Shown piece after piece: positions 33,988-44,122 of a DNA stretch of 54,365 bases. The first letter of the stretch is position 1. Each line of letters opens with the position of its first letter. The stretch is from Spirogloea muscicola (lineage: Eukaryota > Streptophyta > Zygnematophyceae > Spirogloeales > Spirogloeaceae), in the NCBI GenBank assembly GCA_009602725.1, contig WELB01000026.1, positions 738,236 to 792,600 on the forward strand, in the 5' to 3' direction. Below the pieces are notes generated by a model that saw nothing but the letters and a program-made list of their open reading frames with translations, ran no database searches and had not been told where the DNA came from. The position numbers were made by a program, and so were the translations under genes.

Positions 33988-36929
33988 CCGTCTGCGGCGT
34001 CCCAGACAGCCACAATCTGTGTCAGTCTCAGACGGCCCCGGCAAGGCGTACCTCGTGGGAGCCCGAGTGCCGCCGCCGCCGCCGCCGCCGGCGCCGCCGC
34101 CGGCGAGCCGGAGCCGCGGTTCATAGAGGAGGCCGCCGTGGCGGCGGAGCCGGAGGCGGAGGAGGAGGAGGGGGGGGGGGAGGAGGAGGCGGAGGAGGAG
34201 CAGTACGCGGTCGACGAGCCCGTGGACGTCGCCGTCCTGTGCTGCGTGCTCGGCCAGCAGTCGTCACCGCCCGGCGACCGCTGCATCTGGCGCCGCGTCG
34301 CGCTGCCGTCCGACTCCAACCTCCTCGAGCTCCACGTAGCGCTGCAGGTCACGCCGCATTCGCCGCTGCCTTTCGTCTGGAGGGCCTCCAGCGATTGCTC
34401 TGACGATTGGCAGCAGGAGCTAAGAGCGCCCAAGCTCGGCAGCCTCGCTCGCTCTCAGCATACAGGAGCGTGACGTTCTCGTTGACGGCCGTCAGCTGGA
34501 GGCGGCTGCCATCTTCTTGTGGGGATACCTCTTGCATGCACCTTCGTACGCTCGCCTGAAGGCTCGAATGCAGATGCAGAGGTTGAGTACGCTGCGCTAA
34601 GTCCACCATCTAAGTCTGACGACGCCTGCGGCGGCACGTGCTCATGCAGAACGCGTTTGACTTCGAGGACACCCACTTGCACGAGTTCCGGCAGTCTAAG
34701 AAGGCCAGCGGCAGCGTCCCGCGTTACCAGGGCTTTGGCCGTACGGACCTCTCCAAGCTGCCGGCGGCCGACACCGACAGCGCCAATGAGGACGACATCC
34801 GCACGTTCCAGGTCTCAGCTGCATGCCTTGGACCGTGAATGACAAGGAGCCTTGCAGCAAGCCGGGTGCATTCGTTTGTTTTAAAATCGTGGACTTTTGC
34901 ACAGGTCCTATGCTCCTGATTTTACTCATAATAGTCAGTCACTCCGAGTACAATGGCAGGCCTTTTCCAGGGGCAAAAGACAGCATTGCAATCAGTTATG
35001 CATTCGCGAGCACGCTCTTGGGTTGCTTGCAGGAAAACATCTTTCTCAACTGGCCTGACGCTGTGCAACAATATCTGTTGGCTTGCATTGCAGCTGGTGG
35101 TTGGCATCCCCGACGCTGCAGGCGACGACTACTTGACGCCTGCAAGTGACGCTGATGAGGCCAATGTCTTTGTGCAGCACTCGCATCCCCACCAAGAGGC
35201 TCTGCCTATTGGCCCCGACTCTGTGGACAAGCTCGCGTTTGCATCCAAACCCAAGCAGGTGAAGACTTGCTTCTTGCACCAAGGAATGTAGCCATCTTGT
35301 TGTTTGAGTCTGTCCATAGAGATATTGATTGTAACTTGGTATTACTGACCTGCTATATGATGGCCACATTGAAGTAGTTGGTGGTAGTGGGACAAACATA
35401 AGGAGTGATTATTGCAAAGCCCAAGCAGGCCTCAAAGCGTTGCAAGGCAAAGAACGAGGCCAAAAGGTAACTAACCAACCAAGCCAACAGGGCCAAGATT
35501 TCCAAGAGGACTAGGGGGGTCAGGGCCTTGGCCCTGGCCCCGGACCTTTTCGAGTCTTGGCCCCGTGGGCTTGGTTGGCTTGCTCCCTTTTGGCTCCATT
35601 GGAGGTGCCTTGGCCACGTTCTTTCCTTGCGGAACTCTGACGCCTCGTGCTTAGGCTTGGTAAAGATTATCTGTAACATCATACAATTTTGGACACTGAG
35701 GACGTCTGTCCAGACAACCTCCCAAAAAGCCTTCCACCCCAGATGACACTTGATCAGGGTGTCGATGTGGAAGATGGGAGCCTTCTGGAGTGCCGATGCA
35801 CCTGACGCGGACCCTCTGCAATATCAAGAGCACTGAGATCTGTGAAAGTGGAGATGCTGGTGCAGGTGCTGGATGAGAGGGCTTTCAGGGTCTCCGACGT
35901 TCTCAATTCCGCCAACCCTGTCCTCATCTACGAGTACGACTTTGGCGTGAGCCACGAGATCTCCATCTTCTGGGAGGGCGAGTTCTCGTCCACAGAGGGC
36001 ATCGATTACCCAACTTGCCTGGCAGGAGCTGGCGCTAGCCGCGCCGAGGATGGCAATGACACGGACGACACGGGCAACCTGCTTGACAGCTATGACTATG
36101 ACGAGTTTGCCGTAATCGAGGTGAGGCGTGACTCTTAAGCATTGTTCGTCAATCAAGGCATTTCCCTGTGTTGACACTGACCCAGTACCTTGAATGCAGT
36201 GTTGCTATCTGACCCGTGCTGGGCAAGCTCGAATCATTTCCTCCTGTTGACCTGCCAGTCGCTCTGAGTCAACCGTGATCAAGTGCTCAAAAGTCAACTA
36301 GGGCGAAATAGGATCAAATTGCTGTTAGTCCTACCAGTCGCTCTGAGTCATTGTCAATCAACAATTCAAATGAGAAGCTCTACAAGAGAGCAATCTCGTC
36401 TTCAACAGCGGCAGTCTCTATTGTTTTCGAAGCAGTTTTCCACTTTCTGAGCAGGTTCTGCGCAACTTCGAGAAGACATACCAAGGGCTGTGGCCTGCCG
36501 GCCCTGGCGCAGTAAACAAGACGGAGGCCCTCCGCTGCTATATGTGCAGGTGATCCACCTGCACATATAGCCACACCAAGCTAATCCAGAGAGTTGCGAC
36601 CACGACATTGGCTGCGGCATACGGCTTAGACCAGCCAAACGGAAAAGAATAGCCTATTATTTTCCACTTTGACAGGCTCTATGTCATTGTTGGACCGTAG
36701 GTACACCAAAGAGTGCTCCCGACGTCGGCGGTGCTCCGGGGACTGCTGCACCTTCTGCCTCAAGTCGATACTGGCCGTGAGCGCCGGCACCGTCGCGCTC
36801 GACGAGGCAGATGCAGCATTTAACGAGGCAGCGGCTCGCGTGCACGAGGCCCGCCGGCAGTGGGTGGAGGAGGGCCGCTGCACGTGGGTCGAGCGCGACG
36901 GCCAACCTTGCAACTGCAAGGAGGAGTGA
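33988..36929 (+). CDS. pRiA4b Orf3-like (MM3350-like) domain protein with Cys-rich tail
   Basis: Biochemical role unknown; the domain is mainly bacterial and often linked with mobile DNA, but its activity is not established. Exon 1 ends at 34347: acidic stretch, then CIWRRVALPSDSNLLELHVALQ (family signature: P-IWRR-V then LHE-IQ). Further exons: 34650-34811 (NAFDFEDTHLHEFRQSK), 35094-35258 (LVVGIPDAAGDDYLTPASDA), 35866-36120 (NPVLIYEYDFGVSHEISIFW, GIDYPTCLAGAGASRAEDGN), 36455-36549 (VLRNFEKTYQGLWPAG) and 36701-36929, stop at 36927-36929. All phases agree. The last two exons carry ten Cys (CYMC, CSRRRRCSGDCCTFC, CNC), a probable zinc-binding tail. No in-frame ATG lies in exon 1 after the stop at 33985-33987, so the start must be in an upstream exon, possibly ATG 33938. 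Transfer from bacteria is possible but old, since the gene has typical introns. Confidence 0.82.
35417..35658. repeat. Long imperfect foldback in intron 3 of the pRiA4b-like gene
   Basis: Left arm 35417-35497 (aagcccaagcaggcctcaaa ... aaccaaccaagccaacaggg) is largely complementary to right arm 35556-35658 (cttggccccgtgggcttggt ... gcctcgtgcttaggctt). The loop holds a second palindrome, ggggtcagggccttggccct (from about 35515). It resembles a MITE or an intronic small-RNA precursor. Confidence 0.75.
36538..36570 (+). promoter_or_regulatory. Perfect 15-bp hairpin containing a 5' splice site
   Basis: Arms 36538-36552 (ctatatgtgcaggtg) and 36556-36570 (cacctgcacatatag) with a 3-base loop (atc). 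The GT donor of the last intron (36550-36551) lies inside the left arm. If the intron is kept, the frame reads CYMCR and then TGA at 36551-36553. Confidence 0.85.
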
Positions 36930-37678
36930 CGGCGCAAGATCCTGCTCTGCCGCTTATGCTGCATGCGCCATGCAATTCTCAGATTTTGCACTCGGTCCCC
37001 CTTCTGCGAGGACCTGCACTTCACAAAGAGGTTGAGGCACTCAGCCCAAGCGAGGCCTCCCCTCCACATCACTTTTGACACTCTTAGTAGACACACTGGC
37101 GTCTTGCTGCAATGCTTTGCAAAGGCGTCTGCCACTGTGCCCGACTCCTTCATAAGCCCGCAGCCTGCAGCCTTCACCTATGGCCCATGCTTCCAATGCG
37201 CAGGTGCATATACTTGCACGATTTAGCACTAGCTCGTACAATCTCTTCGTGTCGTCATTTTTCGGGCGTCTATGAAGAGCAATTGTGCTAACATGCTTTT
37301 CTGTTTGGAGATTGCATTGCAGCAAGCATTTCCTAGCATAGAAAATTTGCCAACACAGGAAGTGAGAAGGTAAAGTGCTTGAGCTCTGCACCACTTCAGC
37401 AGGCCTAACAATGTGGAGAATTGTGCGGTAAACTCCTAGATCACGGGCTCTTCGTTCTACATCCTTATAAGGTGCATATCGAACACATCAAGGAAAGTGG
37501 AAGCAGGAGTCAGGCAAGAGATGCCAGGATGGCGGAAGCAGGAGTCAGGCAAGAGATTCCAGGATGGCGGAGAACGCCAACAGTCCATAAGAGTTTGTTT
37601 ACACAAAGTGGGACCGCACCACTGCACGGCGCGACCAAGACGTTGTCTTCTACTCTCTGAGGCGGCCGCCACGCCTGA
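36930..37678. other. Convergent spacer between the pRiA4b-like gene and the helicase
   Basis: Holds the two 3' untranslated regions and a 35-bp tandem repeat (37499-37533 and 37534-37568, beginning ggaagcaggagtcaggcaag). No gene is recognised. Confidence 0.6.
37499..37568. repeat. 35-bp tandem duplication
   Basis: Two copies of ggaagcaggagtcaggcaag... ending ccaggatggc, with one difference (gatgcc against gattcc). It lies just beyond the helicase stop codon, probably in its 3' untranslated region. Confidence 0.85.
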
Positions 37679-40600
37679 CTACCTCCCTCTGCTGCGTCCG
37701 CGGTAGCCGCCACCCCTGCCGGGGCTGAAGCCGTTGCTGCTGCCGCCACCGCTGCCGTGGCCGCCGCTGAACCCTCCCCGATTGCGACTTCCCCCTCCGT
37801 AGCCGCTGCCACTTCCCCCGTAGCCACCCCTGTCAATCAGCAGAATGAGCAGCCCAATGAAGTCCAGGGACGTCGCGCAAGCAAGACAATGCTCAGGAAG
37901 GTAAGCAATCCAAATGGCTCAGGCACGTTGACCAATGGCACCAAGGACAAATTATTGTCGCAGTATATGAGCACCAGAGCGAGGCCCATGCCCAATGACA
38001 ACTCGTGCAAAGGAGACGCTTGGCTGCCCATGGCGGCAAATGACTTGTGCAAAGCAGAAGCTTGGCTGCCCATGGGGGCAATTGACTTTCATATGGCTCA
38101 AGCTCAGCATGGCAACAGGAAGTACGGCGCTGTTGCTGAACCCTACAGTACGATAGCCATTTGGCACAGACTGACCAGACATCTCTTTGTCAAACCGGCT
38201 TGAAGGCTTACCCGTTGGAAGAGTCGAAGGCTGGCTTGATCTGCAAGAGTGGGAGCGAGGCGGCGACCTCAAGGGTCACCGCCGTTTTCCTTCCTGCCTC
38301 GTCGCCTTCGGCTACATCCCTCTCATGGCCTGCTTAATCACCACATAACAGCATTCTGTCCGTGAGAGCCAACTCATAGCAACTGGCGAGTAAATGACCT
38401 GACCCCTCGTGCTCCTTGATTTAGATGATCCCACACCCACATGGGCACATCCTCAGATCACATTTGAGGCTTCAGTGGAAGCTGGGCGAGGAGATTGGGT
38501 TAATGGGAAGGCTGCAATGATGGGGAAGCATATTCACTTACATATTAAGCTACTTACGCGCAAAAACCCACCAAACTTTATAAGTCTTCACACTCACAGA
38601 AGACCCCACAGAAGGTGCCGCAGACCAGCAACGAGAGCAGCACAAAGCAGAATGGAAGGGCCTAGGTGTGTTGGCAGAGTTGATGAAAGCTCGCATCATA
38701 TGACCTTCTGGAAGGAGGCTAGCATGGCAGGAAGATGCAGAGGCACTCACTTGTAACAAACTGCTCAGCCTGGGCAGAGGGCACATCAAACACCGCACCC
38801 ATGCCGTCCTGCGTCAGCGTCATGCGCCGCACCTCTGCAACTGCCGCCTCTGGCATCGTTCGGCGCAGGTAGTTGAAAACATAACTGCAGGTTCGAAGCA
38901 TGGGAGCCATGTCAACAAGGTGAAAGTAGCAGTCATGGATGTGCAAAGGCATCAGTGGCTGGTAATATATCATTTCACATTAGGATAACAAGCAAGCAAG
39001 CAAGCAAGCGAGCAATCAGAAATATTAGTGACGACTTTTGGCCCTTCAATATTGCAACAGCTATCAGAGAGATAGAGTGGCCAACTACGTACAGCATAGG
39101 GGCTGTCCCTTTCTGTGAAGGAAGGAAACAAAGAGGAAGGCCAGCACTGACTGACAGGCACTCACGACGGCGTGCGGATGGTTGTGTCGGCCTGAAAGTG
39201 AAGGGTGGTAGCATCATTGTGCGCCGTAAGCAGGGAGCACGGCTTCACCTCCGTGTGCCCCTGGACAGACAAAATAGTCATTTGGCATTGTTTTGCATAA
39301 GCAGGGGTTCTTTGGGTGAGCATGAGGAGAGTTGCCAGAGACTGGGCGACTCGGCACCAGTAGCATGCGGCCAGCTAGTAAGGCAACCATGCACTAAGTC
39401 CTTGACCCACTCCAGCAAGCAAGGCGTAGCGCTTGCCATCTCCCAGACATGACAACAGCAAGAAGCTGGATTTTGTGGCAAAAGGAGAGGGTCAAGCAGC
39501 GGCTTTGGTAACTATAGTAGCCTTGATGGCCTTGGCATCGTCGACTACTGACCGTAATTTTGGCGAGCGCCTTGGCGAGGGCGTCAATGGCAGGTAAGCC
39601 CGAGTCCAGCAGCTCCTGTGCGGCGCCGCGGAAGAGGGGCAGCACACTGCAAGTGTACGGCCAGATTTATAAGCGCAAGTAAGTACCGAGGCTCGCCAAA
39701 GAAGCTGAGAAAGGCTTCTCAACAAGCCACGCCTTAAGTGGTATTGCCGAATCGTTTAGTCTTCAGATCAGCTTAGCAGGCTCGAGACTAAGGTTCTTGC
39801 TGCCTCACGTGTCGGAGACTGCCCGCACGGAGTCAAGGGCCGCGGACGAGGAGGCACGCGCGATGTCGCCGGGCTGAGGCACCGCGATGCGCTCAAAAGC
39901 AAACCCGGCCTTTCGTTCAATTGTGCCGATCATGTACTCCTTCTTGGGACCGTACATCATCACCGAGATGCCAGTTTTGCCTGGTAGGCAACGGCCAGAA
40001 AGTCAGTACACAGTGCTGCAAGGTTCTAAAGTGTATAAGGTTCTAAAGTATAAGCCAACTTAAGACAGAGAAGAACCTTATAAGACGGAACTGACTAAGA
40101 GCCCAATGAGTTGCAGCCTAGCTCAGCTTCTCATTTGTGGAAGTCCAACCTGAACCAATATGCACTCTACGCACACAGTAACATGGATGTAGCACTCAAC
40201 AGCTGCTTGGAGGTGCTTAGTCCTCTCCTCCAGCTGCCATTAGATCAGAGGATGAAGCCTTACCAGCTCTCCCGGTGCGGCCAGAGCGGTGGATGTACGT
40301 CTCCTCATTCCTTGGTGGCTCGACCTGCGCTCCAGAAGCTCACAGCCAGCAGGCCTTGCAGTTCTCAGCATGCAGGAGAGTTGCAACACTGGAGCTTGCC
40401 GCCAACGCGAGTGCATGCTGCGCGGGCTCTTGGAAAGGCCTCAACTCACAGGTGCAGCAGAATGTTTCACATCGAGTGATCTGATTCTTGGCGGTATCTC
40501 AGGGCGAAGGCAAGCAAAGAACCTGGATGACCAGCTGAACATCGTTGATGTCCAGGCCGCGAGCTGCAACGTCCGTGGCCACAAGCGTCCCGAACTTGCC

Positions 40601-43196
40601 GCCACGAAAGCCTGCCAGCGTCACCTGCGGAGCGCGTGCCGCGTACCAGAGGTGATGAATCGGCTGCTCAGGCGGCAGGACTGTGACCATACCTGCAGTG
40701 CTGTTAACATTCTTGGAGGTCATGAATTTGATAATTCAGTTAAGAAATAGATTCTCGGATTCTCCGTCCAGTGGCAAGAGAGGGGGATGAGAGAGGATGA
40801 GAGAGGGGGTGCGCATCGCTGCTGCAAGTCGCCAGCTGTGGCATCGTACCTCGCGCTGCGACTGAGCAATATCACCGTGAAGGCACTGCGCGCCCTCCAG
40901 CTCATTGGCCAGCGCCGTAGCGTCGTTCTTTGTCTCCGTGAAGACGATCGTCCGCCCTCCTCTGCCGCCGTCCGCGCCAGTGCCGCCACCCAGAGGCAGC
41001 TGTCAGCTTGGGCTCTGAGTGACAGGACGACGAGCGGCAAGGAGTAGGAGTAGGAGAGACGCCCCAACGCACTTGCTGTAGCAGCGGATGACGGCCGAGG
41101 CAACGTGCGCGCGCTGCGACCAGTGGCAACTGAGCAGCAGGTGCCGCACGTTCTTGCTGGCTTTCATGCGCTCGTCACCCACCAGGTCCACAGTGCGCCT
41201 GTCTTTCTTCAGAAAACGCATCGAGATCTGCGTGTGGCCATGAGATGGAGCAGCGCTCCTTGTCACGAGGTCAGTGAGAGTGCTAAGATTAAGGCTAAAC
41301 TGGGAGCACTAATGTGAATGGCATGTGCAAGGTTTTGTGTAGAGAAGTGGCTTCGAAAAGCTTGATGATGCAGATTGGCGATCCAATGCAGGACCAGGTC
41401 AAGGAGTACAAGAACGCCCACCTCCTCAACCCACTTGGGCATGGTCGCACTGAAGAGCAGCGTCTGCACGCTGGCAGCATCCTCGACGGCGCCTGCACAG
41501 CAGGCAGCGCGCAGCAAGGACAACGCCAACCAACAACCATTGGTCGTCAGCTAAATATCGCAGCGACGTCATTACAGGTGCTTGCAGTAAAGGGGCGAAG
41601 GGGTTGTGAGGATTCGGGATTCTGGAGGAGAGGGAGAGAGTGGGGCTTAGCAGCTGGATATGCTGGCCAAACCTCCCTCGGTTACTCAAGGCTGCAGACC
41701 CTAACCCGTACCCTAATTGTAACCTGGGGAAATTACATTGAATCGTTGCATTGACCTCTTGCCTTTGCGTATGATCCTGAGATCCTGATCTAACGTAGAC
41801 TCAAGACAGACTCTATATCCTGTGTTTTACAGCCATTGCCCCCATGGAAGGAGCTTCTCATTCATCTTGGTGCCGCAAAGCAGCTCGAAAGAGGGAGATT
41901 CATATGGTGGCATGGCAGGGGCCGGGACGGAACGACAAGCGATAGACATCAAGCAAGCACGGTGCGGCAACGAGCAGCTCACCGAGGATGGTCTCCACGT
42001 CCTCGACGAAGCCCATGTTGAGCATCTCGTCGGCCTCGTCCAGGACGCGCACGCGCAGCTTGCCCAGCTTCAGGTTGCCGCGCTCCAGGTGGTCCTGCCC
42101 CGCAGTTATTAGACTCAGCAGTCAATACCCCACTTTGCAGCTGAGGAGCAGAGCGGCGGCGGCGGTGGGGCGGCGCGGCCGCTGCAGACCTTGATGCGGC
42201 CAGGCGTGCCGACAACGATGTCGACGCCGCGGCGGAGGAGGCTCTCCTGCGGACCCATGGGCGCGCCGCCGTACACGCACGCCGTGGCCAGCCCGGCGAC
42301 GTCGCCGATGGAGGCGAAGTCGGCGGCCACCTGCTTGGCGAGCTCGCGTGTCGGCACGAGGACGATCACGCTGGGCGGCCGCCCGTACAGCCGGCGCTTC
42401 TGCTCGCCGTTGGTGGCGGCAGAGGCGTCGCGGATGCGCTCGATGACAGGGAGCACAAAGGCCAGCGTCTTGCCCTGCAGCATCATCAAAACAGGAATCA
42501 ACAGAATGTCAGATACTGACGCTATCATAGGTAAATAACCCACATATTGAGATTGGCTAACATTGTGCGTACTGGCTGGTCAAGGCAGGGCCTCGACGGG
42601 GCCTCGAGTTCTCAATGGATTGTCAAAGCTGGCGAAGTTGAGGCTTTGCGAACAAGAGGAATCTAAGGCCTCTGAGGAGGCGAAGGAGGCAGATCTGCGG
42701 CCACGGCTCAGAGGTCAAGGGTTCAATTCGTGCCGAGTGCAGACCTGGCCAGTGCGTGCTCGGCCGACGAGGTCGTGGCCGCCGTGCACGGCGGCGAAGG
42801 TCTGCGCCTGGATGGGGAAGAGGCTGCGGATGCCCTTGTCGGCCAGCCGCCGCGCCACGTCGTCGGAGATGGCGAAGTTGGCCACCGCCAGCGGGTCGCC
42901 GCCGCCGCCGGCCTCGCCGCCATTGGCCTCGGCGGCAGGCGCTGCGGCCGCCGATGCCGCCGCGCTCTCTTTGGCCTTCTTCGGAATCTTCTTCTCCGAC
43001 GTCTCCACCACGGCGGCGACGGCGGCGGCGGCGGGCGCGTCGCCCTCGCTCTTCCTCCGCCTCTTCTTTGGCAGGTCCGCGGGGGCGGCGGCGGCGGCGG
43101 CAGCCAGGGGCGGCGATCCCGCAAGCTTGGCAGCCGCCTTGCGCTTCTTCGTCGCTATGCCGGCATCGGCCGCCTTCCCCGCCGCCGCCGCCGCCG
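37679..43196 (-). CDS. RH7: DEAD-box RNA helicase with GUCT domain, DDX21/RH7 type (5' end in gap)
   Basis: ATP-dependent RNA helicase, probably nucleolar and acting in ribosome biogenesis, since the N-terminus is Lys-rich ([31 protein letters not shown]). Exons on the minus strand: 42745 into the gap ([29 protein letters not shown]), 42190-42474 ([30 protein letters not shown]), 41983-42094 (VLDEADEML), 41422-41492 ([13 protein letters not shown]), 41069-41227, 40850-40999 ([11 protein letters not shown]), 40523-40624 ([14 protein letters not shown]), 40264-40324 ([11 protein letters not shown]), 39809-39980, 39553-39646, 39166-39260 ([14 protein letters not shown]) and 38751-38884 ([19 protein letters not shown]). 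Phases of these exons agree throughout. The final exon, 37679 to about 37829, encodes a Gly/Arg tail ([20 protein letters not shown] ... GYRGRSRGR, stop). A small exon near 38212-38240 is uncertain. Plastid RH3 shares the GUCT domain and is the main alternative. Confidence 0.92.
37996..38082. repeat. 42-45-bp tandem repeat in the last helicase intron
   Basis: Two units containing gcttggctgcccatgg(c/g)ggcaa, at 37996-38040 and 38041-38082, with a third decayed start (tgactttcatatggct). The plus strand is open here, but no family similarity supports coding. Confidence 0.75.
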
Positions 43197-44122
43197 NNNN
43201 NNNNNNNNNNNNNNNNNNNNNNNNNNNNNNNNNNNNNNNNNNNNNNNNNNNNNNNNNNNNNNNNNNNNNNNNNNNNNNNNNNNNNNNNNNNNNNNNNNNN
43301 NNNNNNNNNNNNNNNNNNNNNNNNNNNNNNNNNNNNNNNNNNNNNNNNNNNNNNNNNNNNNNNNNNNNNNNNNNNNNNNNNNNNNNNNNNNNNNNNNNNN
43401 NNNNNNNNNNNNNNNNNNNNNNNNNNNNNNNNNNNNNNNNNNNNNNNNNNNNNNNNNNNNNNNNNNNNNNNNNNNNNNNNNNNNNNNNNNNNNNNNNNNN
43501 NNNNNNNNNNNNNNNNNNNNNNNNNNNNNNNNNNNNNNNNNNNNNNNNNNNNNNNNNNNNNNNNNNNNNNNNNNNNNNNNNNNNNNNNNNNNNNNNNNNN
43601 NNNNNNNNNNNNNNNNNNNNNNNNNNNNNNNNNNNNNNNNNNNNNNNNNNNNNNNNNNNNNNNNNNNNNNNNNNNNNNNNNNNNNNNNNNNNNNNNNNNN
43701 NNNNNNNNNNNNNNNNNNNNNNNNNNNNNNNNNNNNNNNNNNNNNNNNNNNNNNNNNNNNNNNNNNNNNNNNNNNNNNNNNNNNNNNNNNNNNNNNNNNN
43801 NNNNNNNNNNNNNNNNNNNNNNNNNNNNNNNNNNNNNNNNNNNNNNNNNNNNNNNNNNNNNNNNNNNNNNNNNNNNNNNNNNNNNNNNNNNNNNNNNNNN
43901 NNNNNNNNNNNNNNNNNNNNNNNNNNNNNNNNNNNNNNNNNNNNNNNNNNNNNNNNNNNNNNNNNNNNNNNNNNNNNNNNNNNNNNNNNNNNNNNNNNNN
44001 NNNNNNNNNNNNNNNNNNNNNNNNNNNNNNNNNNNNNNNNNNNNNNNNNNNNNNNNNNNNNNNNNNNNNNNNNNNNNNNNNNNNNNNNNNNNNNNNNNNN
44101 NNNNNNNNNNNNNNNNNNNNNN
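43197..44122. other. Assembly gap (926 N)
   Basis: Run of undefined bases between GCC-repeat sequence on the left and MutS2 coding sequence on the right. It conceals the divergent start codons and promoters of the helicase and MutS2; any reading frame drawn across it is meaningless. Confidence 0.98.

Noticed and set aside
33414-34433. Long minus-strand frame through the poly-A/poly-T tract
   Set aside because: Its length comes from GC-rich repeats and homopolymer, and it is antisense to the supported exon 1 of the pRiA4b-like gene.
36669-36929. Separate small Cys-rich gene
   Set aside because: Acceptor 36700 and phase 2 join it exactly to exon 36455-36549, so it is the last exon of the pRiA4b-like gene.
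37757-38203. Plus-strand frame of 148 codons with a doubled AWLPM unit
   Set aside because: It is antisense to the Gly/Arg tail exon of the helicase and its intron; the doubled unit reflects a DNA tandem repeat and no family is recognised.
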